NCBI GenBank assembly: GCA_021799405.1
Contig: JAJZAL010000254.1
Coordinates: 1-7,443, forward strand
DNA length: 7,443 bases
Source of the DNA: Acidobacteriota bacterium
GTDB taxonomy: Bacteria > Acidobacteriota > Terriglobia > Terriglobales > Acidobacteriaceae
Reading direction: 5' to 3'
The notes beneath the pieces were generated by a model. The model was not told the origin of the DNA and ran no database searches. It worked only from the letters and a program-made list of their open reading frames with translations. Positions 1-7,229 of this stretch are shown here, in pieces; position 1 is the first letter of the stretch; each line of letters starts with the position of its first letter. Made by a program: the position numbers and the translations under genes.

Positions 1-23
1 GCTACTGTACGGAGGCGTACTGA

Positions 24-3000
24 ATGAAGCAGGTTTATAAAAGAATTATTTTGATTCTCTTGCTGGCGGTGGTGGCGGCGGGCGCGCATTATGCCCAGGC
101 GCAGAACGCCAACGCAGGAGAAATCAAGGGGACAGTCACCGACACGACCGGTGCAGTGATTCCCGGCGTGGCGGTGACGATTCTCAATGTGCAGACGGGA
201 GTCGCGATCCACACGACGACGGACGCCGACGGGCTCTACGATGTGCCGTCGGTTCCAACGGGCGAGTACAGCCTTAGCTTTGGCAAACAGGGATTCAGCA
301 GCGCGGTTCGCAAAGGTATCACGCTGCATGTGGAGACGATTGCCATAAACGCAACGCTGAAGGTCGGCGCCACCACGCAGCGCGTAGTGGTCACCGCGGC
401 CGCGCCGCTGCTGCAAACGGAGTCCTCGGGCCAGAGCATGACCTTCAATACCAAGCAGGTGAAGGATGCGCCGATTGTGGGAGGCATCTGGTACAACGAG
501 CTGACCAATGAACTGCCGGGTGTGAATGGCGGAGGCGGGCAGGCCGCTTCCGGGCAAGGAATTGGCGTCAACGGCACAGAGGGATATTCAGGCACTTTCC
601 TGATCGAGGGCTCGATTGCCACGGAGCCGAGGGATTCGAACGCCAGCGACAACTATCCTCCGATCGACGCCATCAGTGAAGTGAACGTGCAGACCTCGAA
701 CTTTGGGGCGCAATACGGAAGCGGCGTAGCCAACTTCAACGTGATGCTGAAGAGCGGGACGAACCGGTTCCACGGATCAGCGTTTGAGTTTTCGCAGAAT
801 TCCGCGCTGAACGCCCGATATTACTTCAACCGGCCGCCAAGTCCGGTCGCCCCGCTGCGCTGGAATGAATTCGGCGGGAGCATCGGCGGGCCGATCCTCA
901 AGAACAAGCTGTTCTTCTTCTTCACCTACCAGGACAATCCAGCTACATCATCGTCCACTTACTTTGCGACGGTGCCAACGCGCGGCGCGAACGGCACGAC
1001 GAACATGGAAGCTGGTTGCTTTCCGACAACGGTGACGGATCCCACCACCGGCCAGCCGTATCCGGGCAACTGCATTTCATCGGGATTCGATCCGGTGGCG
1101 CTCAAAATTCAGAAGTACTTTCCTGCGCCGAATCTGCCGGGCTACCTAAATAACTATTCGGTCGTACAGACCAATCCGAGCACGTCGCAGTGGTACGTGG
1201 GGAAAGTGGATTACACGCCGAGCGACCGCCAGCATATTTCCGGCTCGTACATGATTTACCCCATCAGTCTGGTGAACAGCGTAGACGCCTTCTGCTCCCT
1301 TGGTTTTGACTGCACCAAAGGTCACAACTACAACGAAGACGCTCAGATCACCGACGTGTGGACGATCAATTCCCACGTGGTGAACGATGCGCACATTGGC
1401 GGAGTGCGGGAACTGGATAAGTACATTCCTCCCACCTATGACAAAGGGTATCCGACTACGATCGGGCTTGAGCCGACTTACGGTAGCGATGCTCCGGGCA
1501 ACATCTTCCCGGGCATTTCGATCAGCAATGGCGGCGGGATAGGGGCGATCTCGATCAACGGCGGCGTGCACGCCAAGCTTGCGGATGGTTCGATTGTCGC
1601 TTCCGATGTTCTGACGCTGATCAAGGGACGGCACACCCTGAAGATGGGCGGCGAATACGACAGGAGCTATCAGAATTACACAAGCTGGGGAGACGTGAGT
1701 TCCGGCAACTTCGCATTCGACGGCGTATCGACGGGCGTACCGTATGCGGACTTCCTGCTGGGTGAAGTGTACGGATGGTACGTTTACGAATACGCGGAAA
1801 CGGGTGCACGCTCCCGGAGTGGAGCGGCGTTCCTGCAGGATAACTACCAGGCGACGTCGCATCTGGCGATCAACATCGGACTGCGCTATCAATTCCAGGG
1901 TGGATGGAGCGAGGTACACAACCGCTGGGGCACGTTCAATCCAGACATAGTGAACAGCGGGCAGTATGCTCCTCCGAACACGCTGGGCGCGATGAGCTAC
2001 GGCGGCCAGGATGGGCGCAAGGATATTCAGGATAGCGTGAATGAGTGGGCGCCCCGGGTTGGGCTTTCCTGGTCGCCGATTCCGAACTGGGCGTTCCGGG
2101 CAAGTTATGGTATTACGGATCAGCCGTGGGCGGTGGATCCCTACAGCGCAGCCTATGGTGTTGGATTGAATCCGCAGGGCTCGAAGGGATATGGTTCCAG
2201 CGCTGCATTTTTGCTGAAGAACGGACCCGGGCCGGGTGCGGTGATTTACCCGAAGCTTTCTGACCTGTCTAACTCGCAATTTAATTACCAGAACGTGAGC
2301 TATTATCCGAGGCATCGCCCGATTACCTATTATCAGGAGGCTCTGCTTTCGGTGCAGCATGAGCTGCCCGGTCAGATGCTGGTGGATGTTAGTTATGTCT
2401 TCACGAAGGGAACCCACATGGGGTTCAGCCGGGATATCAACCAGGTTCCCCGGAAGGACATGACGCAATACACCAACTGCTACAACGCTCCAACGGCATA
2501 CCCGCTCTTCTGCTCGATTGACGCGGTGCTGTTTGACGGGTACTCGAACTACAACGCGCTCCAGTTCCGTGTGCAGAAGCGGTATTCGAACGGGCTGAGC
2601 TTCATCTTCAACTACGCCTACTCAAAGACGATGGATACCGGCACAGGGTCCGGAAACAATGCGGGCGTCGACGTGTGGCAGAACGCGTTCAATGTTGCGG
2701 CGAATTACGGGTTGTCGACGCTGGATACGAAGAACATGATCAACGGGTCAGTCACTTATGAGCTGCCCTTTGGCCGTGGGAAGCTGGTCAACCTGCATGG
2801 ATTTGCGAATCAGGCGCTGGGAGGCTGGCGGCTTACGGGGGTATTCCAATTGCACAGCGGCATTCCATTCACTGTAAGAACGTCGGACAACGGGCAGGAT
2901 TTGAGCGGCTCCGGGGCCAACCAGTGCGGTTGCGGATACTCATGGCTGCCAAATGTCGTCGGGAATCCGAACGTTTCCAATCCTTCGCCCAACGAGTGGT

Positions 3001-3287
3001 TTAATCCGGCTGCGTTCGCCACTCCAACACCGGGAACGTTTGGCAACGAAGCCCGCAATACGCTGATTGGGCCTGCCTGGCGCGATCTGGACCTGAGCCT
3101 CGGCAAGACGTTCCAAGTGCGGCGCGGGATGGATCTGGAGATTCGGGCGGATTCCTTCAATGTGCTGAATCATCCCAACTTTGCGCAGCCTTCCACCGCG
3201 ACGGGAACCGGCGTAGTGGGCGGCGGCGTGATCACTGGCGCCAGCGGGGCGCGAAGCATGCAGCTGGGAGGCAGATTCACCTTCTAA
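24..3287 (+). CDS. TonB-dependent (Oar-like) outer-membrane receptor with carboxypeptidase-regulatory domain
   Basis: Complete 1087-residue outer-membrane receptor; such proteins import large or scarce substrates, but the ligand cannot be told here. The start is set by GGAGG at 11-15, 8 nt before the ATG. Residues 1-27 form a signal peptide (KR near the N-terminus, a hydrophobic ILILLLAVVAAGA core, cleavage near AQAQ). Residues about 33-117 are a carboxypeptidase regulatory-like beta-sandwich (GTVTDTTGAVIPGVAVTI, then DADGLYDVPSVPTGEYSL). A plug-like region follows to about 245, with ISEVNVQTSNFGAQYGSG near its end. The rest is a beta-barrel, with the landmarks GSIGGPILKNKLFFFF (285-300), HGSAFEF and a terminal LGGRFTF ending in Phe, the usual outer-membrane assembly signal. 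This set of landmarks is typical of the large Oar-like receptors abundant in Acidobacteriota. I see no clear TonB box, so energy coupling is presumed. All eight cysteines fall in four close pairs. A terminator lies just downstream. Confidence 0.93.
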   Translation: MKQVYKRIILILLLAVVAAGAHYAQAQNANAGEIKGTVTDTTGAVIPGVAVTILNVQTGVAIHTTTDADGLYDVPSVPTGEYSLSFGKQGFSSAVRKGITLHVETIAINATLKVGATTQRVVVTAAAPLLQTESSGQSMTFNTKQVKDAPIVGGIWYNELTNELPGVNGGGGQAASGQGIGVNGTEGYSGTFLIEGSIATEPRDSNASDNYPPIDAISEVNVQTSNFGAQYGSGVANFNVMLKSGTNRFHGSAFEFSQNSALNARYYFNRPPSPVAPLRWNEFGGSIGGPILKNKLFFFFTYQDNPATSSSTYFATVPTRGANGTTNMEAGCFPTTVTDPTTGQPYPGNCISSGFDPVALKIQKYFPAPNLPGYLNNYSVVQTNPSTSQWYVGKVDYTPSDRQHISGSYMIYPISLVNSVDAFCSLGFDCTKGHNYNEDAQITDVWTINSHVVNDAHIGGVRELDKYIPPTYDKGYPTTIGLEPTYGSDAPGNIFPGISISNGGGIGAISINGGVHAKLADGSIVASDVLTLIKGRHTLKMGGEYDRSYQNYTSWGDVSSGNFAFDGVSTGVPYADFLLGEVYGWYVYEYAETGARSRSGAAFLQDNYQATSHLAINIGLRYQFQGGWSEVHNRWGTFNPDIVNSGQYAPPNTLGAMSYGGQDGRKDIQDSVNEWAPRVGLSWSPIPNWAFRASYGITDQPWAVDPYSAAYGVGLNPQGSKGYGSSAAFLLKNGPGPGAVIYPKLSDLSNSQFNYQNVSYYPRHRPITYYQEALLSVQHELPGQMLVDVSYVFTKGTHMGFSRDINQVPRKDMTQYTNCYNAPTAYPLFCSIDAVLFDGYSNYNALQFRVQKRYSNGLSFIFNYAYSKTMDTGTGSGNNAGVDVWQNAFNVAANYGLSTLDTKNMINGSVTYELPFGRGKLVNLHGFANQALGGWRLTGVFQLHSGIPFTVRTSDNGQDLSGSGANQCGCGYSWLPNVVGNPNVSNPSPNEWFNPAAFATPTPGTFGNEARNTLIGPAWRDLDLSLGKTFQVRRGMDLEIRADSFNVLNHPNFAQPSTATGTGVVGGGVITGASGARSMQLGGRFTF

Positions 3288-3309
3288 GACTTGTCCTTGC
3301 CTGACTTGA

Positions 3310-3358
3310 GCCGGGTTCGGAGTGGCGTCTCGTGCAGCCACCTCGGCCCGGCACTTTT
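3310..3358 (+). terminator. Rho-independent terminator after the receptor gene
   Basis: Imperfect hairpin 23 nt after the receptor stop codon. GCCGGG (3310-3315) pairs with CCCGGC (3347-3352) and GTGGC (3322-3326) with GCCAC (3337-3341). A partly paired middle section and a 10-nt loop complete it. The run TTTT at 3355-3358 follows directly. The U-tract is short, but the stem is strong and well placed. It separates the receptor transcript from the TPR gene and argues against a TPR start codon upstream of it. Confidence 0.6.
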
Positions 3359-3389
3359 GCAGGTGGTCCCAACACCGGATCGATTGCCC

Positions 3390-3395
3390 TACAAT
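3390..3395 (+). promoter_or_regulatory. Possible -10 element for the TPR gene
   Basis: TACAAT matches the sigma-70 -10 consensus at five of six bases and lies between the terminator and the TPR gene. No good -35 hexamer is visible at 16-18 nt upstream, so this rests on the -10 match and its position. Transcription would begin near 3402, leaving an 84-nt leader to the preferred start at 3486, or 12 nt to the alternative ATG at 3414. Confidence 0.3.
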
Positions 3396-3485
3396 GAGCG
3401 CACGAGTCTCTTTATGCCACTTTTTTCGGTGATCCGTCGTAAAGCGCGACGGGGATGGGTATTCCTGTTGCGAGCTTTGAGGACC

Positions 3486-4721
3486 ATGCAGCCGCGGCTG
3501 CGCGTGCGGAGAAATTTGCGATCCAGAGCTGGATATTTGCGAATACCCGTCGCGCTGGCGTGCGCAAGCCTGCTTCTTGCGCCAGCATTTGCGATGCAAA
3601 CGGCGGGTTCGGCAGCGGTGAGGGCAGATCTCGAAAGGGCGCAGGCCGCATTGCGCGCCAAGAATGCCGCCGAAGCGCAACAGATGTTTGAGGCGGCGCT
3701 GAAGCTGGACCCCGCGAACGTGGAAGCACAGGCCAATTTGGGTGTGATGGCGTTTTTCCACGGGGACTGCGCTGCTGCCGAGCCGTATTTTCGCGGAGCG
3801 ATTGCGGGCGACCCGAGCCTGACCAAGATGGAAGCGCTGCTCTCAGTCTGCGAAATGAAACTTGGGCAGCCACAGGCGCAGGCGGACATGAAGAATGCTT
3901 TTGAGAAATTGAAGGATGCGAAGCTGCGGGCCCGACTGGGAATTCAACTTGCGAATTTGTATTACGAACAGGGAGATCTGGAAAGGACCGCGAATGTGCT
4001 GCAACAGTTGCTGGACTTGCAGCCGGATAACGTGAATTTCCTGTTTTTCGCGCAGCGTGTTTACAGCGAACTGGCGAATGAAACGATGAACAAGCTGGCG
4101 GTGCTGGCTCCCGGATCGGCCCGCATGGAACAGTTGATCGCCGAACGCCTGATCAACGAAGGCGATCTGAAGGATGCGACGATGCACTACGAGAAGGCGT
4201 TGCAGCTTGACCCTCGCCTGCCGGGAGTGCACTTTGAACTGGCGGAGGCGCTGATGGAGGCATCTCCAGAAGATCCCACGTCGCAGGCAGACGCGGAAGC
4301 ACAGTTGAAGCAGGCGATACAGATTGACGGTGACAGCGCCAACGTGGAGTGTGAGCTGGGCCGGATCGCACTCTTGCAATCGCACATGGGCGCAGCCTTG
4401 GGGGATTATCAGCGCGCGTACAAGATGAATCCGAACAGTGCACAAGCTGCGCTGGGCCTGGCGAAGATCATGGAGCGGCGCGAAGAGTATCCGCAGGCAG
4501 CGGGGTACCTTCGCAAAGCCGTGCAGGAAGATCCATTTAACGCGAAGGCTCACTACAGGCTTTTCCAACTGGACAAGAGGCTGCATCTGGAAGATGAGGC
4601 AAAGCAGCAACTGAAGCTGTTTCTGGATGTGCGCGCGGCCAAGGACAAGGTGAAACAGCTGGATCGGGAGATGCACCCAAGGACAACGGAGATGAGCGGC
4701 ATGGGCCCATCCGGAGATTGA
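3486..4721 (+). CDS. Exported tetratricopeptide-repeat protein
   Basis: A 411-residue helical-repeat protein, probably periplasmic, acting as a protein-binding scaffold with unknown partner. From this start the N-terminus is a signal peptide: arginine-rich residues 3-20, a hydrophobic stretch 21-36 and likely cleavage after AFA (34-36). TPR units are visible at about 44-77, 78-111, 149-182, 211-244, 265-298, 299-332 and 333-366, each ending in the usual ALxLDP-type turn (ALKLDPANVEAQANLG, ALQLDPRLPG, AYKMNPNSAQAALG). Residues 183-210 look like a degraded repeat. The frame is open back to a TTG at 3291, but that stretch contains the terminator. ATG 3414 would put about 47 residues before the hydrophobic core. 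ATG 3486 gives a normal signal peptide and has GAGG at 3479-3482, though only 3 nt away, so the start is uncertain. Adjacency to the receptor suggests a joint envelope role, by inference only. Confidence 0.85.
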   Translation: MQPRLRVRRNLRSRAGYLRIPVALACASLLLAPAFAMQTAGSAAVRADLERAQAALRAKNAAEAQQMFEAALKLDPANVEAQANLGVMAFFHGDCAAAEPYFRGAIAGDPSLTKMEALLSVCEMKLGQPQAQADMKNAFEKLKDAKLRARLGIQLANLYYEQGDLERTANVLQQLLDLQPDNVNFLFFAQRVYSELANETMNKLAVLAPGSARMEQLIAERLINEGDLKDATMHYEKALQLDPRLPGVHFELAEALMEASPEDPTSQADAEAQLKQAIQIDGDSANVECELGRIALLQSHMGAALGDYQRAYKMNPNSAQAALGLAKIMERREEYPQAAGYLRKAVQEDPFNAKAHYRLFQLDKRLHLEDEAKQQLKLFLDVRAAKDKVKQLDREMHPRTTEMSGMGPSGD

Positions 4722-4739
4722 CGAGGATGCGAGGTCTGT

Positions 4740-6392
4740 TTACTCCGCCGCTTTCACAGGAGATGGAGCGGGCTGGCCGGTGAGCAGCAGGAGTAATTGG
4801 TCATTGCTGCTGCGCGCGAGAAACTCGTGCAGTGATTCGTCTGGCTGACGGCCGAAAAGATATCCGCGCAGGAGGCGCTCGATGGCATCGGGAACGGCGT
4901 CGGCGGTGCATTGATAGCCGACAAGTTGTGAGAGCACCGGCGTTTGCCCCAGGGCGCCACCGATGCGGAAGCTGAAGCCGTCCTGCATCTGGCCGCCCTG
5001 CCTGATCTTCTTGCCTTCCAGGCCGATGTCGGCGAGGTGGTGATGGGCGCAGCCATTGCCGCATCCTGTCACGTTGATTCTGAGGGGCTGCGCGAAATCC
5101 GGCAGGCGCTGTTCGAGGGCGGCGATCAATTTTTGCGAAAAGGATTTTGTTTCTGCGATGCCGAGCTTGCAGAATTCCCGCCCCGTGCAGGAGACGATAC
5201 CTTTGCAGAACGGGGATGCTTCCACTGCGAGTCCAAGCTGCTCCAGTTCCTTTGCCAGTAATGAACTGGAGGCGTGCGGCACATTGGGAAGGATAAGATT
5301 CTGCGCCGTGGTGAGGCGGAGGTCTCCGGAGCCGAAGGTTGCGGCCAGCTCTGCGAGAGCGATCAGCTGACTGCCAGACAGCTCGCCGCCCGGGACCGTA
5401 GCGGCGACGAAGTCGAGGCCCGGCTGTTTTTGCGGATGGATGCCGAGGTGGTCGCGATGAGACTCGGCCGGAACGATTTCAGGGACGGCGGGATCTAGGC
5501 GGTAGCCAAGGATCGATTCGAGTTCGGCTAGAAAGCGATCGGCGGTCCAGCCCTGTTTGAGAAAGAGATGCTTCAGCCGGGCCTGTTCCCGTCGTTGCCG
5601 CAGACCTTCCTGCCGGCGGAACAATTCCATGACGGCCCGCACGACGTCGAGCGCCTGCGGTTGCCGGACAAAGGCATTCAAGCGCACGGCGGGATGTGGC
5701 TCGCGCGCGAGTCCGCCGCCCACGCGAAGGGAGTATCCGATTTCGTCGCCGCGCCGCACGGCTGTCAGCCCGAGGTCGTTGAATTCGGGATGGCTGCACC
5801 AGGCCGGGCAGCCGGTGACGGATACCTTGATTTTGCGAGGAAGGTTGTAGAAGCTGGCGTGAGCCGTGAGCTCGCGAGCGATCTGCGCCACAAGCGGCGA
5901 GGTGTCCAGGATTTCATCGGGGAGCGATCCGGCCAGCGGACAGCCGGTGATGCCGCGCAGGGCATCGCCGCTGGTGCCCTTGGAGGACAATCCCACAGCG
6001 TGGAGCTCGTCGAGGATTTTGGGGATGGATTCTATGGTGACCCAGTGGAACTGGATGGTTTGACGGACTGTGATCGCGGCGCGATCGCGGGCGTATTGTT
6101 GTGCGGCCTTCCCAATGGCCAGGGCCTGCGGTGCAGTCAGCCATCCATTTGGAAGCCCCACGCGCAGCATGAAATACGGTGACGCCTGGCCCATGGCTCC
6201 GTGGCCATCGCCCTGGGTATAGATTCCCCACCACTTGAAGTAAGTTGAAATCCATTCTTCGGGAATGCTGTTGTGCCCGGTGCGGGCAAAATGACGAATC
6301 TCATCGAGCGCTTCCCATGGGTTCTTCGCGCGTTTGATGCGCTCTGCCTTCTCGGCCTTGGTTTCTCTCTGAACGGTGGCGCCGGGTTGCAT
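4740..6392 (-). CDS. Ferredoxin-type nitrite/sulfite reductase, probably sulfite reductase
   Basis: Siroheme and [4Fe-4S] enzyme doing six-electron reduction of sulfite to sulfide (or nitrite to ammonium) in the cytoplasm; 550 residues from this ATG, usual for the family. Two homologous halves are visible. The four cluster/siroheme cysteines are intact: C402 and C408 in CTGREFC (C-x5-C), C444 and C448 in TGCGNGC (C-x3-C). By alignment from memory with E. coli CysI, the substrate pocket has R77 (MLRVGLPNG), R146 (DALRGITG), K187 and K189 (LPRKIK), matching the CysI Arg/Arg/Lys/Lys set. Plant nitrite reductases carry Asn at the last position. RQTIQFH (110-116) also resembles CysI. The second half (CTGREFCKLGIAETK) looks like ferredoxin nitrite reductase or mycobacterial SirA. 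No flavoprotein partner is present, so ferredoxin is the likely donor. A TTG start at 6425 is possible, but ATG 6392 has the better ribosome site. The gene ends 18 nt from the convergent TPR gene. Confidence 0.93.
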   Translation of the reverse strand: MQPGATVQRETKAEKAERIKRAKNPWEALDEIRHFARTGHNSIPEEWISTYFKWWGIYTQGDGHGAMGQASPYFMLRVGLPNGWLTAPQALAIGKAAQQYARDRAAITVRQTIQFHWVTIESIPKILDELHAVGLSSKGTSGDALRGITGCPLAGSLPDEILDTSPLVAQIARELTAHASFYNLPRKIKVSVTGCPAWCSHPEFNDLGLTAVRRGDEIGYSLRVGGGLAREPHPAVRLNAFVRQPQALDVVRAVMELFRRQEGLRQRREQARLKHLFLKQGWTADRFLAELESILGYRLDPAVPEIVPAESHRDHLGIHPQKQPGLDFVAATVPGGELSGSQLIALAELAATFGSGDLRLTTAQNLILPNVPHASSSLLAKELEQLGLAVEASPFCKGIVSCTGREFCKLGIAETKSFSQKLIAALEQRLPDFAQPLRINVTGCGNGCAHHHLADIGLEGKKIRQGGQMQDGFSFRIGGALGQTPVLSQLVGYQCTADAVPDAIERLLRGYLFGRQPDESLHEFLARSSNDQLLLLLTGQPAPSPVKAAE

Positions 6393-6402
6393 TCCGCGAA
6401 CT

Positions 6403-6409
6403 CTCCCTC
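6403..6409 (-). promoter_or_regulatory. Ribosome-binding site deciding the reductase start
   Basis: On the minus strand this reads GAGGGAG, 10 nt before the ATG at 6392. It lies inside the longer frame that begins with TTG at 6425, so it favours the ATG. The residues gained with the TTG start (LPADRGRVRG) show no family conservation that I recognise. Confidence 0.5.
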
Positions 6410-6478
6410 TGTCTGCTGGAAGCAACAGAGTTACATCGGCAGAGCTGCGTGACTAATCAGAAATCGTTATGAGCGATC

Positions 6479-6492
6479 AGGAAAGCTTTCCT
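6479..6492. repeat. Perfect 14-bp palindrome upstream of the reductase gene
   Basis: AGGAAAGCTTTCCT equals its own reverse complement. It lies 87 nt before the reductase ATG, in the gap between that gene and the sigma-factor gene. It could be a binding site for a dimeric regulator of the reductase. One such palindrome would arise by chance roughly every 16 kb, so its position is the main argument. No regulator family can be named from the sequence. Confidence 0.35.
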
Positions 6493-6493
6493 C

Positions 6494-6516
6494 TTCCTGC
6501 GTAAAGGCGGCAGGAA
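6494..6516. repeat. 7-bp inverted repeat beside the palindrome
   Basis: TTCCTGC (6494-6500) and GCAGGAA (6510-6516) form a perfect 7-bp stem with a 9-nt spacer, one base from the neighbouring 14-bp palindrome. On the minus strand no T-run follows, so it is a poor intrinsic terminator for the sigma-factor transcript. It may be part of an operator or a leader structure, or may be coincidental. Confidence 0.3.
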
Positions 6517-6567
6517 TTTAGATGAGGGTCTTGAAACTCCAATCAGGCGATCCGTAGTGAGACTTCT

Positions 6568-6587
6568 CTGCCCGCAATGAGGGGCAG
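6568..6587 (-). other. Stem-loop directly after the sigma-factor stop codon
   Basis: On the minus strand CTGCCC (6587-6582) and GGGCAG (6573-6568) form a 6-bp stem with an 8-nt loop, starting at the base after the TAG stop. The following bases (AGAAGTCTC) contain no T-run. It could be a weak or Rho-assisted end, or an mRNA-stabilising hairpin, rather than a standard intrinsic terminator. Confidence 0.3.
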
Positions 6588-7172
6588 CTACAGTTCATTG
6601 CCTGATTCTGGTTTAGAGAGTTGCGAGTAGAGCCATGCGCGCGCTACAGTCCACTCTCGTTCGACCGTACGAGTTGAGGTCCCGAGTGCTTCAGCCGTTT
6701 CCTCAACGGTGAGCCCGCCAAAGAATCGCAGCTCGACAATTTCGGCCTGGCGCGAATCCATCGCCTGTAATGTCTGCAACGCGTCGTTGACAGCGAGCAA
6801 TTCCTCCTGTGAATTGATGCTGACAGCAAATGATCCATTCCAGGAGTCAGGAAACTGCCCTCCGCCGCGCTTTTCGGACAGCCGTGCGCGGGCGTGATCG
6901 ATGAGAATCCGGCGCATCAATTTTGCAGCAACGGCCATGAAGTGAGCGCGATTTTTGAAGCTGGTTTTGTTTTGCTCCACCAGCTTGAGATAGGTCTCAT
7001 GGACCAGTGCTGTTGGCTGGAGAGTGTGGGTGGAGCGTTCATGAAGCATATAAGCCGCAGCCCGGCGATGCAGTTCGTCGTAGATGAGGGGCATGAGCCG
7101 CGCGAGCACGGAGCTATCGCCGTCGGCGAGCTTGTTCAACAGGGCCGTAACTTCTGCGGGTGATGTCTCCAT
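6588..7172 (-). CDS. ECF-type RNA polymerase sigma factor (TIGR02999-like)
   Basis: A 194-residue sigma factor that would direct RNA polymerase to a dedicated promoter set. Residues about 8-95 are the sigma-70 region 2 domain, with LQPTALVHETYLKLV (51-65) and NRAHFMAVAAKLMRRILIDH (74-93), a wording characteristic of the family I know as TIGR02999, common in Acidobacteriota and Planctomycetota. A linker (96-122) leads to region 4 at about 123-188, with the helix-turn-helix LTVEETAEALGTSTRTVERE (154-173) that reads the -35 element. Length is normal and no domain is missing. The start ATG has no good Shine-Dalgarno sequence. No anti-sigma gene is visible; in this family control by an adjacent Ser/Thr kinase is often proposed, and the gene 57 nt upstream fits a kinase tail. 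No promoter is obvious in that gap, so the two may be co-transcribed. Confidence 0.93.
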   Translation of the reverse strand: METSPAEVTALLNKLADGDSSVLARLMPLIYDELHRRAAAYMLHERSTHTLQPTALVHETYLKLVEQNKTSFKNRAHFMAVAAKLMRRILIDHARARLSEKRGGGQFPDSWNGSFAVSINSQEELLAVNDALQTLQAMDSRQAEIVELRFFGGLTVEETAEALGTSTRTVEREWTVARAWLYSQLSKPESGNEL

Positions 7173-7229
7173 GGTTTCATCAGCGAAAGTTCGACGCAGT
7201 GATGACCTGTGTTTGTTCGCGCTTTGATC

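Noticed and set aside
3..23. Possible tail of an upstream gene ending in TGA at 21-23
   Set aside because: Only six sense codons would be visible, which is too little to tell coding from chance; the receptor ribosome site occupies the same bases.
1146..2468. 440-codon open frame antisense to the receptor gene
   Set aside because: It is in register with the sense codons and stays open only because TTA, CTA and TCA codons are rare there. Its translation is rich in Arg and His with no recognisable domain, while the sense strand encodes a clear receptor barrel.
3561..3563. Cys26 of the TPR protein as a lipoprotein attachment site
   Set aside because: The preceding residues (VALAC) put Leu at -2 rather than -3, and the hydrophobic core continues past the cysteine to a better signal peptidase I site after AFA.
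2940..3761. 273-codon minus-strand frame spanning the receptor end and the TPR start
   Set aside because: It crosses two real genes, the terminator and the promoter-like element, and its translation shows no domain.
3843..4676. 277-codon open frame antisense to the TPR gene
   Set aside because: It is codon-aligned with the TPR gene and has the low-complexity look of a reverse-translated repeat protein. It also lacks its own ribosome site or family resemblance.
4701..4710. ATGGGCCCAT palindrome near the end of the TPR gene as a shared terminator
   Set aside because: It is inside the coding sequence, can form only a short stem, and has no T-run on either strand. No terminator was found between the convergent genes.
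6065..6090. Repeated GATCGCGG units
   Set aside because: Two copies of a GC-rich octamer within reductase codons, explained by Ala/Arg/Asp codon use; not a tandem array.
5568..6182. 204-codon plus-strand frame inside the reductase gene
   Set aside because: It lies entirely opposite conserved reductase motifs (the substrate-pocket residues) and shows no recognisable protein family.
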